Below are positions 24,589 to 35,451 of a stretch of 64,000 nt of DNA, piece by piece. Numbering within the stretch: the first letter of the stretch is position 1; the number at the start of each line of letters is the position of its first letter. Source of the DNA: Solen grandis (lineage: Eukaryota > Mollusca > Bivalvia > Adapedonta > Solenidae); the NCBI GenBank assembly GCA_021229015.1, contig CM037777.1, forward strand, positions 26,715,018-26,779,017. The letters are read 5' to 3'. The notes beneath the pieces are model-generated. The model was not told the DNA's origin, did not search any database, and was given only the letters and a program-made list of their open reading frames with translations. The position numbers and the translations under genes were made by a program.

Positions 24589-25199
24589 TGGCTTTTATAT
24601 AACTCAATAATTGTTGGTAAAATAGTTTCATAAGGAAAAAAAGTCCCGACCTTTTTACAAACACAGAAATATCCATGACCCCAACAAGTAACCCTTTTCA
24701 TGACCCCTGACCCTACATGCAAAACTAAAATTAAGGTCTTGACCTTTTTACAAACACAGAAATTGGATCACCTGTCGATCATGCGTCTTCCTGTAGCTAG
24801 CATCCCAAGACCACTAACAAAAGGCATTGTGCCTAAATATGGGCATGAGCAATTAGTGAGGACCTTATCTGTAACCTTGGAAAAGATTCGGAGCTTGATA
24901 ATGTGTCCGATGACAACGATATTGAAATAAATGATATCCCACATGCAAATTGGCCCCCCAAACTTGACATAAATGTGAATGGTTGGGAGCAAGCTATGTC
25001 TACAGTTTCAAGTGGTACTGACTGTTAACATGCTATACCTGTAGACCTGGCTTGGATTTGCTTGTTCAGTTAAATTTTACAATTAACATTATAACTTCTT
25101 TCTGTTTTGGAGTTACAGTTTTTCAGTCATACGGCAACATCCTGATAGTTACTGGTTAATTAAGAGAAACCTGAAGTGCACAGAGAGGTATCTTTAGCA

Positions 25200-25310
25200 A
25201 GCCTGCAACCAGCGTCGGAGACCCATGGCTGCCTATATTAATCTGTCAGCACTGTATGAAGGAACAGAATTTAAGCGCTCCTGGGTATCCGACGCTAGCC
25301 TGCAGCTGGA
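25200..25310. repeat. Fold-back segment beside a SINE head
   Basis: GCGTCGGAGACCCA and TGGGTATCCGACGC, with outer GCCTGCA motifs, form inverted arms of about 25 bp around 60 bp. Directly joined to the SINE head at 25318, so it may be part of a composite SINE body. Confidence 0.45.
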
Positions 25311-25317
25311 CTGAAGG

Positions 25318-25412
25318 CTTCTTGGCTGACCAGACCAGGAATCGAACCACCACAGTGAGGGGCTAAGTGATATTAACTCAGCGACAATATACTTTGCCAC
25401 AGGGGCCCCTTT
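25318..25412 (-). mobile_element. SINE tRNA-like head, minus orientation
   Basis: The minus strand reads GGGGCCCCTGTGGCAAAG (head), then TTAGCCCCTCACTGTGG and GGTTCGATTCCTGG (box B-like), then AGAAGCCTTCAG. This is the tRNA-related part of the family-1 type. The body expected to its left is replaced by a fold-back segment at 25200-25310. Confidence 0.55.
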
Positions 25413-26084
25413 GGAGAGCTATATAGGGTTAGGAGAACTGGGGCTTAGTTTAATTTAAATTGCTTGTAACTCCTTGACAATGTTTTTCATTTTCATATTT
25501 TTCCTTCAGATTTTTCTACCTTTAACTATGCTTATTTTAACATTATGATGCATTCTACCTTTATTTTCTCCTTCATGGGCTGATTTTAATTGTGTATTTC
25601 TGTAGCTTGTGAGGTTTTCGGTTACACCGATAACAATTTCTCTTGACACCCCTATGACACACGATCCCCTGCTTCCTACCAAGATCAAAGCAAGACGTCC
25701 ATTCATGGCATAAGCCCAAGATTCATCCATTCGGAAAATAAGAAATCTAATCAGAAACTAAAAGTTTTCTCTTGGTTTTCACACAGCTAAATCTGTTGTA
25801 ATTGCTTGAATTTTGGTTTATTTCATTTAAATTATTTGGGAAGATCTCACATTTATACCAGTTTCTCTTCAAGATGTTCCATTCAAGTTGTGGTCTGGTA
25901 ATTTGCTTTTATTTAAAAACCTAGGATTAATTATTATGTCATTCAAAACTAGAGTGACATCACTCACATATTAAATTAAATTCTGTCCGTTTTTTAATCA
26001 TGCGTGTTTAGCCAGTATAATCAATATTTTGAATGTGGACAGTAAACGAAAGCAGAAGAGGACCAAAGCAGACAACAGAGGCCT

Positions 26085-26435
26085 TTGAATCAGACCAGAG
26101 AACCCTTAGTCTTTCAAACAGATCACATGATCTCAAAAATTAGACCATCAATAGGACCAAACCACCTTCAAATTAGGCAACTTAATTCCTGTATATTAGA
26201 CAATTTATTTTTTTTTGACAGCAATGCATTAGAAAATGATGCAAGGAAAATTATGAAATGGGGCCTGGCTATTCAAATTAGAACTACTAAAATTATCAAA
26301 GTATACCACTTAATTTGGTTTTCAAATCAAAGAACCTTTAGCACCTAGCAACTTTTCATATTAGACCAAAGCACATTCAAATTAGACCAAAGCATCTTCA
26401 AATGAGACCAAAGCATCTTCAAATGATTGCCTGAG
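26085..26435. repeat. Degenerate 21-bp minisatellite
   Basis: AAATTAGACCAAAGCATCTTC-like units are clear at 26370-26430. Diverged versions (TTAGACCATCAATAGG, ACCAAACCACCTTCAAATTAG) occur further left. The open frame running through the left part is a by-product of the repeat. Confidence 0.6.
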
Positions 26436-27127
26436 TATCTGTGTTCTAAAAACATCACTGTCTCAGATCATGAACAAAACTTACAAATCTTATTTGAAAT
26501 ACCACGATAATTAATGATAATAACATCAAATATGCAAGTACAAAAAATTAATTTCTTGGTTTGAACATTAATTTTGAAGACTTTAAAATTAATGTCCTTT
26601 TAATGCAAGTGAGAATGAAGTACTCTTTTAAAGTATCTTTTTTTTTACCTGCTCTGGTTTTATTATCCAAAGATATTCAACCTGTATTTTGCAGGCAGAG
26701 AAATCATTACAGTTTCAAAGTCAACATTTCGAGGGCTTACTGCAAAACCATCTTAAGTGCATATAGAAATAGAAGGGCGATGAAAGAATTTCATGGTTAG
26801 CCAGCAATCTAGCACCTTGTTGATACACAAGGCAGATTCATCCAGGTGAAAGGATACCTAGATGATAATGAAGGTCACATTTTCAATTAAACTCTAGCAG
26901 TTTTCCACTCTTAATGTGATAATAAGATCCTTGTCACTCCTGATCATTCATTTAAATTTGAAACTGAGGTTTTGTAAACCAGGTGTTTTGTGGGGAAAAA
27001 AAAGAAGAAATTAACAACGTCATAGTGATGATTGGGAAAAATCTTGGGTTGTTTTCATATGAAGTTTTAATTTCAAACCTGCTGTGATTTTTTGTATATT
27101 ATGTTTTACCAACAAAGGAGAACAAAA

Positions 27128-27207
27128 TTCGAGGGCTTGGTACAAAGCTATTGCAATGTCTCCCTTATTTAAATATGTAGTAACCAGAGTTTTGCACCAA
27201 GCCCTAA
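27128..27207. mobile_element. Small fold-back repeat, GAGGGCTTGGTACAAA ends
   Basis: GAGGGCTTGGTACAAAGC and GAGTTTTGCACCAAGCCCTA are imperfect inverted copies around a centre of about 40 bp (total 80 bp). A one-armed relative (TTCGAGGGCTTACTGCAAAA) lies near 26728. Confidence 0.5.
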
Positions 27208-27654
27208 ACAAGAAAGTCAGTAGAACTGACAGATGCTCCCCGAAGAACGTCATTGTTACAAATAAGGCCTTGGTCAATGGGTGGGAGGATATGTTGAAAT
27301 CCCCATTCCTAAATCATATCTATTCTCCTCATCAGATGAGATGTTTTACCAACTCTAATTTGGAGACTTAGTAACAGTTTACTATTTAATATGATAATAC
27401 GTGTTACTCATCAGATCTTTCATTGATTTTTTTTAAGTTTTTATACTACTAAAAATTAAGTCATACATTTCAATGTGTGCTCATATCAAAGAGGTTAACC
27501 AACACTCTTGACATATGACTGGATATTTGAAATAGTGTATAATGGCCTAAACAACATTAGCTGACATGATTATGATTGACATTACTAGCATATTGAATTT
27601 TGTGGGGTTTTGTTTAAATGATATCTCCTGTTAAATTAGGCAAATGACATGAAT

Positions 27655-29085
27655 ATTAGTCAACAACATGGTAGTAGGGGCCATAACTCTCTTAAAAATT
27701 GAGGAACCAGGTCACGTCGACGATATGCGTATCTACTCTTGGTAATAAAGCTTCCCATAAAGTTTCATTGAATTCAAGCCATTAGTTCCTGAGAAATAGC
27801 CCGGACAAGAATCATCCAACATGAACTATAGGCCAAAAAGTCAAGGGGCCATAACTCTGTGAAAAATTGAGGAACCAGGTCACGCCGACGATATGCGTAT
27901 CTACTCTTGGTGATTAAGCTTCCCATAAAGTTTTGTTGAATTCAAGCCATTAGTTCCTGAGAAATAGCCCGGACAAGAATCATGCAATATGAACTATAGG
28001 CCAAAAAGTCAAGGGGCCTTAACTCTGTGAAAAATTTAGGAATCGGGTCATGCTGGCGATATGCGCATCTCCTCTTGGTAATAAAGCTTCCCATAAAGTT
28101 TCGTTGAATTCAAGCCATTAGTTCCTGAGAAATAGTCTGGACAAGAATCATGCAATATGTACTATAGGCCGAAAAGTCAATGGGCCATAACTCTGTGAAA
28201 AATTGAAGAACCAGGTCACGCCGACGATATGCGTATCTACTCTTGGTAATAAAGCTTCCCATAAAGTTTCGTTGAATTCAAGCCATTAATTCCTGAGAAA
28301 TAGCCCGGACAAGAATCATGCAATATGAACTATAGGCCAAAAAGTCAAGGGGCCTTAACTCTGTGAAAAATTTAGGAATCGGGTCATGCTGACGATATGC
28401 GCATCTCCTCTTGGTAATAAAGCTTCCCATAAAGTTTCGTTGAATTCAAGCCATTAGTTCCTGAGAAATAGCCCGGACAAGAATCATGCAATATGTACTA
28501 TAGGCCAAAAAGTCAATGGGCCATAACTCTGTGAAAAATTGAAGAACCAGGTCACGCCGACGATATGCGTATCTACTCTTGGTAATAAAGCTTCCCATAA
28601 AGTTTTGTTGAATTCAAGCCATTAGTTCCTGAGAAATAGCCCGGACAAGAATCATGCAATATGAACTATAGGCCAAAAAGTCAAGGGGCCTTAACTCTGT
28701 GAAAAATTTAGGAATTGGGTCATGCTGACGATATGCGCATCTCCTCTTGGTAATAAAGCTTCCCATAAAGTTTCGTTGAATTCAAGCCATTAGTTCCTGA
28801 GAAATAGCCCGGACAAGAATCATGCAATATGTACTATAGGCCGAAAAGTCAATGGGCCATAACTCTGTGAAAAATTTAGGAATTGGGTCATGCTGACGAT
28901 ATGCGCATCTCCTCTTGGTAATAAAGCTTCCCATAAAGTTTCGTTGAATTCAAGCCGTTAGTTCCTGAGAAATAGTCCGGACAAGGAAAGTGTGACGGAC
29001 GAACGGACGGACGGACGAACGGACGGACGGACGGACGGACGAAGCGGCGACTATATGCGTCACCTTCGGTGAGCATAAAAAAAGA
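27655..29085 (+). mobile_element. Pearl/Helentron-like element with eight 168-bp core repeats
   Basis: AAGCTTCCCATAAAG recurs at 27748, 27916, 28084, 28252, 28420, 28588, 28756 and 28924, exactly 168 bp apart. The array runs into a GGAC/GAAC tetranucleotide tract (29000-29043) and a short 3' end GCGTCACCTTCGGTGAGC followed by A-rich DNA. Core repeats of 160-170 bp plus (ACGG)n and a terminal hairpin are the known layout of bivalve pearl elements, regarded as non-autonomous Helentrons. Two subtypes alternate. No coding capacity. Confidence 0.82.
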
Positions 29086-29157
29086 GAAAATCTGAACGAA
29101 ACAGATCCTCGTGCCTTCTTCTCTATTCTTCCCCCCAACCCGAATTGCAGTGTTTTT

Positions 29158-29212
29158 CTTATATTTTTTTTTATTTTTTTTTTTGGGGGGGGGGGAGGAG
29201 GGAGGGGGATCT
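29158..29212. repeat. Poly-T then poly-G tract
   Basis: T-rich tract to 29184, eleven G at 29185-29195, then AGGAGGGAGGGGG. The G clusters could form a quadruplex. It follows the pearl-like element ending at 29085. Confidence 0.8.
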
Positions 29213-29427
29213 GTTCTTATAATACATGTATTTCTGCCTATTTTCCAAAGAATTGTTACCTTTTTAACACCCATCCCAATTAATTCTGCACCTCATGAAT
29301 ATTCATTAAATAATTCACTGAACTTTCCATGCAGACATTTAGACATATTCAGATGCAAAAAGACCAGACCCAGATCTGACAGATCCTAAAAGACCCTAAT
29401 ATCTGTATTCTCTGTTTGTTCATATAA

Positions 29428-29775
29428 TTATGCTCATTTACTCATATAATTATGCTCATTTTACTCATATAATTATGCTCATTTAACTTAAATAATTATG
29501 CTCATGTACTCATATCATTAAGCTAATTTTACTCATATAATTATGCCCATTTTACTCATATAATTATGCTCATTTTACTCATATAGTTATGCTCATTTTA
29601 GTCATATAATTATGCTCATTTGACTCATATAGTTATGCTCATTTTACTCATATAATTATGCTCATTTACTCATCTAATTATGTTCATTTTACTCATATAA
29701 TTATGCTAATTTTACTCACCTAATTATGCTTACTTACTCATATAATTATGCTCATTTTACTCATATAATTTTGCA
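29428..29775. repeat. 24-bp minisatellite, about 14 units
   Basis: Units CTCATATAATTATGCTCATT plus TTA, period 23-24, from 29428 to the decayed ATAATTTTGCACC at 29773. Occasional substitutions (ATAGTTATG, CATCTAATTATG). Confidence 0.9.
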
Positions 29776-31144
29776 CCTACAATTTTGTAGATAAGGGAGC
29801 ATTCTGATCTTGGTCTGCTTATGTCAAGGTATCAAAATATGTCTATAGATATGATAGAAAGGCTTAATAAAAACTCCAGTACATATACTTGCCATGTCTA
29901 CCAGTTTAACACCCAAGCAGCCAACAAAGCTGATCAGGGTTAAAACCGTTTGCCACTCATCACTGTGTTCAAAGTGAGAATCAATGTCATTCGCATCTGG
30001 CTTTTCAATGTTTTATGACAGAATAAAAATGGTACACCTATTTGGTACTGTGTTAGATATTTACAAATGTCATTAATAAATCTCTACAAACATATTTAAA
30101 AGTTTGAACACATTAAAAACAAACATCAAATATGCACTCTTTCCTCATATGAAACTTACAAATGAAGTCACTTACATTTTCAAATATAAAATTCCGGCTC
30201 TATACAGTTCCTGTGTTCACAAATGGGTTTCAACAACTTCTGACCTGACATCAATGAAAATAACCATTTAACACCTTGTCATCTAGCTTTTTGGTATACA
30301 AAAACATATTTACACAATCTTACGACAGAAACTTCAATCCACTTTACTCTACCTATGGGTTAACCATACCTAGTTAACTGACAAAAAATCTTGAAAGCCA
30401 CAATCGGAGGTCAGTGATCCATGAGATTTGGCATCCATCATAAACGTAAGGGTATTTAGAATTTAAGATGACACATTTAAATACCCTAGATACCTGAAAT
30501 ATGTCTCTCCCAAAGCTTTATGTGCCTCAACATTTAATCAATTACTTTTTATCAAGCATGCCTATCGTTAACACGTTTTTTTCATGTTGCATATATTTTC
30601 CCCGTCTTTCACAACCAACGATTGTAATAAATTGCTTTCGGATTATAATTTATGTACACAAATCCATTTAACATCTTAGACTGCAAACACCGATATTTGC
30701 TCAACAGTACAATCGACGATAGAAAAACTTATAATTTCTAAATCTCTGTGTAAAAAATGAATGACACTTAAAGCATCTATTTTCTCATTTTTATTCTATA
30801 CCAGACTGATTGGGGAAAAAAACGAGAAATAGGGATTTCCCCTCATTGTCAAATAATTACAAGCCATAATTTTCATATACAGGGGAGTTTTTTTTCCCCC
30901 CAAAGGTTTTTGAATTTAACAAGTGAAATCTATGTTATTGCATTTGACAGATAAATTATAGTAAGTAATTTACAGGTACTCAATTGTGTTTTCGAAAATA
31001 ACTTTACAGAAGGTACTTGAAGATTTCTAAAATCACAAAGCCCTATCATATTATTGTTGTTTGTCACTTTAAGCATCTCACCAACAATATTACAGTGATT
31101 TTGGGGACTTTCTTGCCATGAGACAGATACAGTACCTAAAGTGT
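29776..31144. other. No gene seen
   Basis: AT-rich unique-looking sequence. No exon, tRNA-like or inverted-repeat signal that I can support. Confidence 0.5.
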
Positions 31145-31287
31145 GTTGCACACACACACATAGTTCCAATGTGTTTTGTAGTCTGGTTCTAGGCTGGGGT
31201 ACCTTCCCCTTACACTACTTATCTGTAATCTTGAGGTGGACTGGGAACCAGACTACAAAACACATTGAAACTATTTGTGTGTGCAAC
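31145..31287. mobile_element. Fold-back MITE with 45-bp arms
   Basis: The arms begin GTTGCACACACA and contain TGTGTTTTGTAGTCTGGTTC on both strands with very few mismatches. The loop is about 45 bp. Total 143 bp. The arms are nearly identical, so the element is probably young. No target duplication is obvious by eye. Confidence 0.68.
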
Positions 31288-31299
31288 TCGCCTCAGTAC

Positions 31300-31870
31300 T
31301 GTCTCCATGTGATATCTCACCACTGGACTAGTCACCCAGGCATGATGTCACAGTCACATGTGATATCACGCCACTAGACTGGTCACCCAGACATGATGTC
31401 ACAGTCACATGTGATATCAGGCCACTAGTCATCCAGGCATGATGTCACAGTCACATGTGATATCAGGCCACTAGTCATCCAGGCATGATGTCACAGTCAC
31501 ATGTGATATCAGGCCACTAGTCACCCAGGCATGATGTCACAGTCACATGTGATATCACGCCACTAGACTAGTCACCCAGACATGATGTCACAGTCACATG
31601 TGATATCAGGCCACTAGACTAGTCACCCAGACATGATGTCACAGTCACATGTGATATCTCACCACTAGACTAGTCACCCAGACATGATGTCACAGTCACA
31701 TGTGATATCTCACCACTGGACTAGTCACCCAGGCATGATGTCACTGTCACATTACCCTGGCCAACCAGTCTTGAAACTCAACCTTTGATGAGCTGCCAGG
31801 ACAAGCAATGGAGCTAAATTACGGATGCCATTTTTATCAACTTTGTGGCTGCCTTCAACCAGTATGAACA
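31300..31870 (-). mobile_element. SINE family 2-like element with a 46/51-bp array
   Basis: Nine units containing CATGATGTCACAGTCACATG at 31341, 31392, 31438, 31484, 31530, 31581, 31632, 31683 and 31734. Spacing is 46 or 51 bp depending on a 5-bp AGACT-type insert. To the right, CATTACCCTGGCCAACCAGTC, CTGCCAGGACAAGCAATGG and GAGCTAAATTACGG follow the family-2 body. Confidence 0.7.
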
Positions 31871-31970
31871 ATAACTACTTTTATACTATTTTATTTTGTG
31901 GGGAATTATGTGAACAGTCACATCCACAATTTTTTGTTCCTGTGCAATAGGTTCATTATATCATATTATA

Positions 31971-32089
31971 AACAAGAAGTGTTCCTTGGAACACACGTCA
32001 CCTGCACACTGAAAAAGTGACGTGAGAAAAAGTGTGACAGACGATGGAGAAGTAATCCCTATGTGTCACCTCTGCGTGTGATACAAAAA
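31971..32089 (+). mobile_element. Short pearl-like element, 119 bp
   Basis: AACAAGAAGTGTTCCTTGGA, ACACACGTCACCTGC, GTGTGACAGACGATGGAG, TCCCTATGTGTCACCTCTGC, then ATACAAAAAG. Lacks core repeats. GTCACCTGC/GCAGGTGAC-type ends are partly lost on the right. Confidence 0.62.
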
Positions 32090-32400
32090 GAATGTAAATC
32101 GATCTGAGATATGTACACATGAACATGTTTTCATACTAAATACATAAAATTTAATGCGACAAAAATACTTATGTTACAGTACCAAACAGACTTGTGTTTG
32201 GATGTGACATACAGGGTATTTTACACATGCAATTCAATTTCATGCTACTGAGCATATAAAACATACTTTGAGAGTTGATCACCAAACTACTCTAAGTGAA
32301 TGTAGAAATAGAAGGAGATGGAACAATTATGTGGTCAGCAGACTGAGAGATGACTCAAACAAACCAAAATCTAGATAAAAATTATTATTATATTATAAAA

Positions 32401-32464
32401 CACTGAGCTAAGTGGCCACCTTTCCTGTTCCCTTCCACTTGTCACTTAAGACGGGCATGACAAT
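32401..32464. mobile_element. Fragment of the second MITE family
   Basis: GCTAAGTGGCCACC...CACTTAAGACGGGCATGAC matches the right half of the copies at 18857 and 33080. It abuts a short pearl-like element at 32465. Confidence 0.5.
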
Positions 32465-32584
32465 ACAAGAGTGTTCTTCAGAACACATGTGTCACTCGCT
32501 GAAGTGTGACAAAGTGTGACAGACAGATGATGAAAAAGTGATCCCTATGTGTCATCTCTGCTTACAGCAGTTGACACAATAAAG
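32465..32584 (+). mobile_element. Short pearl-like element, 120 bp
   Basis: ACAAGAGTGTTCTTCAGAAC, ACATGTGTCACTCGCTGA, GTGTGACAGACAGATGATG, TGATCCCTATGTGTCATCTC, TGCTTACAGCAGTTGACACA. Same family as 31971 and 47261. Confidence 0.65.
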
Positions 32585-33109
32585 ATAGTGATCTATGTAA
32601 CCAGAATTCAATCCTGACATAATCACCCTACTTGCAGGCTGGTCAGGTTTTATACCACTTTCCCTGCTCACCTGTACTTTTGGGACACAAAACAAAGCTG
32701 CAAATATTGATAAAACCAAACATCTTACCTTTCAGTCTGATCTGGCTTGTCGCAAGTCTAATATGAATAAATATCGCACCTGAGAGGAGCACAGAGTTGA
32801 TGTCAGCTTGTACTATGTATAGTAAAACAAGTAATTTGAGCTCACACATGTGACTATGCATGTCATTAAATGTTACAGTAACTGAGTTTCCTGCTGTCTG
32901 ATTTAAGATTCACTGCAGTACAGTACGCTTAATTAAACTTTGTATGAACCGACTTGATCTTAGTCCTTAAAACGTTGTATATAACTGTGTCTATAGATTT
33001 CTTATTTATAAAGAATGTAATATAAACTATGTAAATTCAACACTTTTCTTGAAAAAAAAAAAAAAATCGCAAAAATAATACAGCTAAACCTTTATTTGCA
33101 GCCCCTGTT

Positions 33110-33449
33110 TTAACCCTTTCCCTCATATAGACTCATTTTAACCCTCTCCCTCATATAGACTCATTTTGACGCACTCAATAAAACCCTTTCTCATATAGAC
33201 TCATTTTGACGCACTCAATAGGTACCCCATAAAGCCTGATCTGTCTTAACCCTTTCCCTCATATAGAGTCATTTTGACGCACTCAATAGGTACCACATAA
33301 AGCCTGATCTGTCTTAACCCTTTCCTTCATATAGACTCATTTTGATGCACTCAATAGGTACCACATAAAGCCTGATCTGTCTTAACCCTTTCCCTCATAT
33401 AGACTCATTTTGACGCACTCAATAGGTAACACATAAAGCCTGATCTGTC
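33110..33449 (-). repeat. Tandem array of the first 68 bp of the MITE
   Basis: TTAA occurs at 33246, 33314, 33382 and 33450, exactly 68 bp apart. Each unit runs from TTAACCCTTTCCCTCATA to GCCTGATCTGTC. The leftmost part (33110-33245) is made of shorter, deleted units. The TC between GATCTG and TTAA is absent from ordinary copies, which read GATCTGCAG there. Confidence 0.88.
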
Positions 33450-33691
33450 TTAACCCTTTCCCTCATATAGACTCATTTTGACGCACTCAATAGGTACCAC
33501 ATAAAGCCTGATCTGCAGAAAGCCAAACTCAATCCTTACCAAATTTAATTGTAAAATCCTCATTACCAGACCACTGAGGAGCAGCGAACAGCATAAAACC
33601 TGATCAGCCTGCGAGTTACTCGCAGGCTGATCTGGTTTTATGCTGTTAGCATAGGTCTTTTCATGGTTTCCTCTATGAGGGAAAGGGTTAA
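33450..33691 (-). mobile_element. piggyBac-like 242-bp MITE fused to an array of its own end
   Basis: Complete copy in the TTAACCCTTTCCCTCATATAG orientation, right end GAGGGAAAGGGTTAA. Its left end continues without a break into the 68-bp terminal repeats at 33110-33449. Arms and palindrome are intact apart from a GTTAGC variant in one arm. The whole composite (33110-33691) sits inside a second-family MITE at a TTAA. Confidence 0.88.
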
Positions 33692-33974
33692 GCGATCAAC
33701 CTGCACTTAGCTGTCAGTGTTGGTATTACCAAACCAGCATTTTGTTACATTTAGCGACCACCTCTGTTAAGTGGTCTCTTTTTATTGTTCCCTCGACTGA
33801 CCGCTTAAGACAGGCATAACTGTACTTTATTAATCATAACTGTGAATCATGCTTACAAAGACTTTATTCAGACCAAGTTTAGTGAAAAGGGATCCCAGGT
33901 ACTGAATATCTATGTATCACATGCACTGAAGAATATCTTTCAAATGCTTGGCACAATATGATGTCTATTCTATT

Positions 33975-34400
33975 GGCTACATTTTCAACCCTTTTCTATT
34001 TGATTGTCTTACCTAGGAGCAAGATGTCCAAGTTTGATCCCTGGTTAAGACATACCAATGTTGTGGAAGGAATGGTAGCTCTAAGGCTGATTGGGGCTCA
34101 AATACAGATATGGTATTTCCAGGCCCCAGGTTGTCGAATTATGTGACTGAGGTGGTACCATGCCATATCTCTATGGTTTGATTTTATGGTGTGGTACCAT
34201 GCCAGGTGTTTTTGTTAGTGTTATTTTAATTTATTTTGTTTGGGTGTGATACTGAAGTGTTGTATCATGCCATATATCTATGGTGTGATACTGAAGTGTT
34301 GTATCATGCCACATATCTATGGTGAGATACTGCATGTCTGTGGTGTGATACCATACTGTAGTAGCATTATATCTTACCTCATACAACAATTGTCTTCAAA
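33975..34400 (+). mobile_element. SINE family 2-like element, plus orientation
   Basis: Box B-like GTTTGATCCCTGG at about 34033, then AAGGAATGGTAGCTC and CAGGCCCCAGGTTGTC. Next come four or more degenerate units with GGTACCATGCCATATC / GTATCATGCCACATATC at 34140-34350. Architecture (head, body, internal units) matches family 2. Confidence 0.55.
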
Positions 34401-35320
34401 TGACTAAAATTTCATCAGTGGGACATTGATTCATTTTTTTAGCTAGAAAACTTTGAAACTGCAACAATCAAATTTGTGAGAGAAAAAAAAAAAATGAATG
34501 GCAAACATCTTCTATGTATCACAAAACAACGACAAAAAAAAAACCAACATTGAATGCTTGTAATTAATCAGACAAGACAAAGGCAACACATGCTCCATTG
34601 AAGCCCCAGAAAAAAGTTCATATTAAAAAATGAACACGTTGAACAAAAGAGTAATCTAGTCAGAGTATCTATTAGTCACACACAATATCGGAATACCCAT
34701 ATAAAGACTTACCTATGACTTCTCCAAACTTGTTCTAATCCATGACATAAATTTCAACAACCATGTGTATTACTGCAGTAACATGACCCCTCCAGAATCC
34801 TGATCTTGAAAGATATTACCAAATACAGAAGATGTCACTTTCACGTTCACAAATCACACCAATCTCTAAATGAGTGAACCCCCTCTCTACATTGCGAGTA
34901 AATGGAGGTACACAATGTCCTCCTAATTCACCTGTGTACACTGACAACTACGACCAGCCGGTATAATGAGATAAACAGTCCCCGCCCACTTTAATTCACG
35001 TCCAGTACCCACCTCCGTTCTTGCAAATGACATCGGACAAAAACAGGTCCTTGAAGTTAGTGCATTGAGAGTCAGGAGTAGTTTGGGACCAAAAGCACTT
35101 AGGGACACCGTCCAATTTATCAAAAAATATGTTGTTTTTTTTTGTGTGTGTGTTTTTTTTTTGTAATGACAGATGAATGGGTTAGACTGTTTGTAATGTG
35201 ATGAGTACGAATGGGAAGTTTCTGTTATGAGAGGATATTTGACTAATAAGATAAAAAATTAATAAAAATGGTGAGACAGTTAAATAATTATGATAACAAT
35301 TCAGGTTTGAATGCTGCTGC

Positions 35321-35359
<39 letters not shown>

Positions 35360-35404
35360 CTAGGTTTAACACTATTGATATTTATAACGCTGAGAAAGAT
35401 AAGC

Positions 35405-35450
<46 letters not shown>

Positions 35451-35451
35451 A
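35321..35451. repeat. Inverted pair of CAT and ATG microsatellites
   Basis: (CAT)13 at 35321-35359 and (GAT)n at 35405-35451, which are reverse complements of one another across 45 bp. The derived short frames are artefacts. Confidence 0.88.

Larger units (their letters stand above)
33080..33824. mobile_element. Second-family MITE interrupted by the 242-bp MITE and its array
   Basis: Left end TACAGCTAAACC, right end CAGGCATAACTGTA. The interval 33110-33691 is the nested insertion. Outside it the sequence follows the copy at 18857-19042 (AGCGATCAACCTGCA, GACTGACCGCTTAAGACAGG). The insertion point corresponds to CTAA/TTAA in siblings. Confidence 0.68.

Noticed and set aside
25506..25730. Minus-strand open frame beginning MDESWAYAMNGRLALI
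   Set aside because: AT-rich downstream part, no supported splice sites or recognisable family; the start looks gene-like only over about 15 codons.
28888..29274. 128-codon minus-strand frame with repeated RPSVRPFVRPSVRP
   Set aside because: The peptide repeat is the translated GGAC tetranucleotide tract of a pearl-like element.
35013..35097. Possible minus-strand exon of 85 nt (phase 0 in, phase 1 out) ending in GGAG|GTGGGT, with open frame containing DLFLSDVICKNG
   Set aside because: The acceptor (GTCCCTAAG) lacks a pyrimidine tract, and joining it to the exon at 18227-18332 requires the alternative internal acceptor or an unseen exon. It could be real, but the evidence is too thin to list as a CDS.
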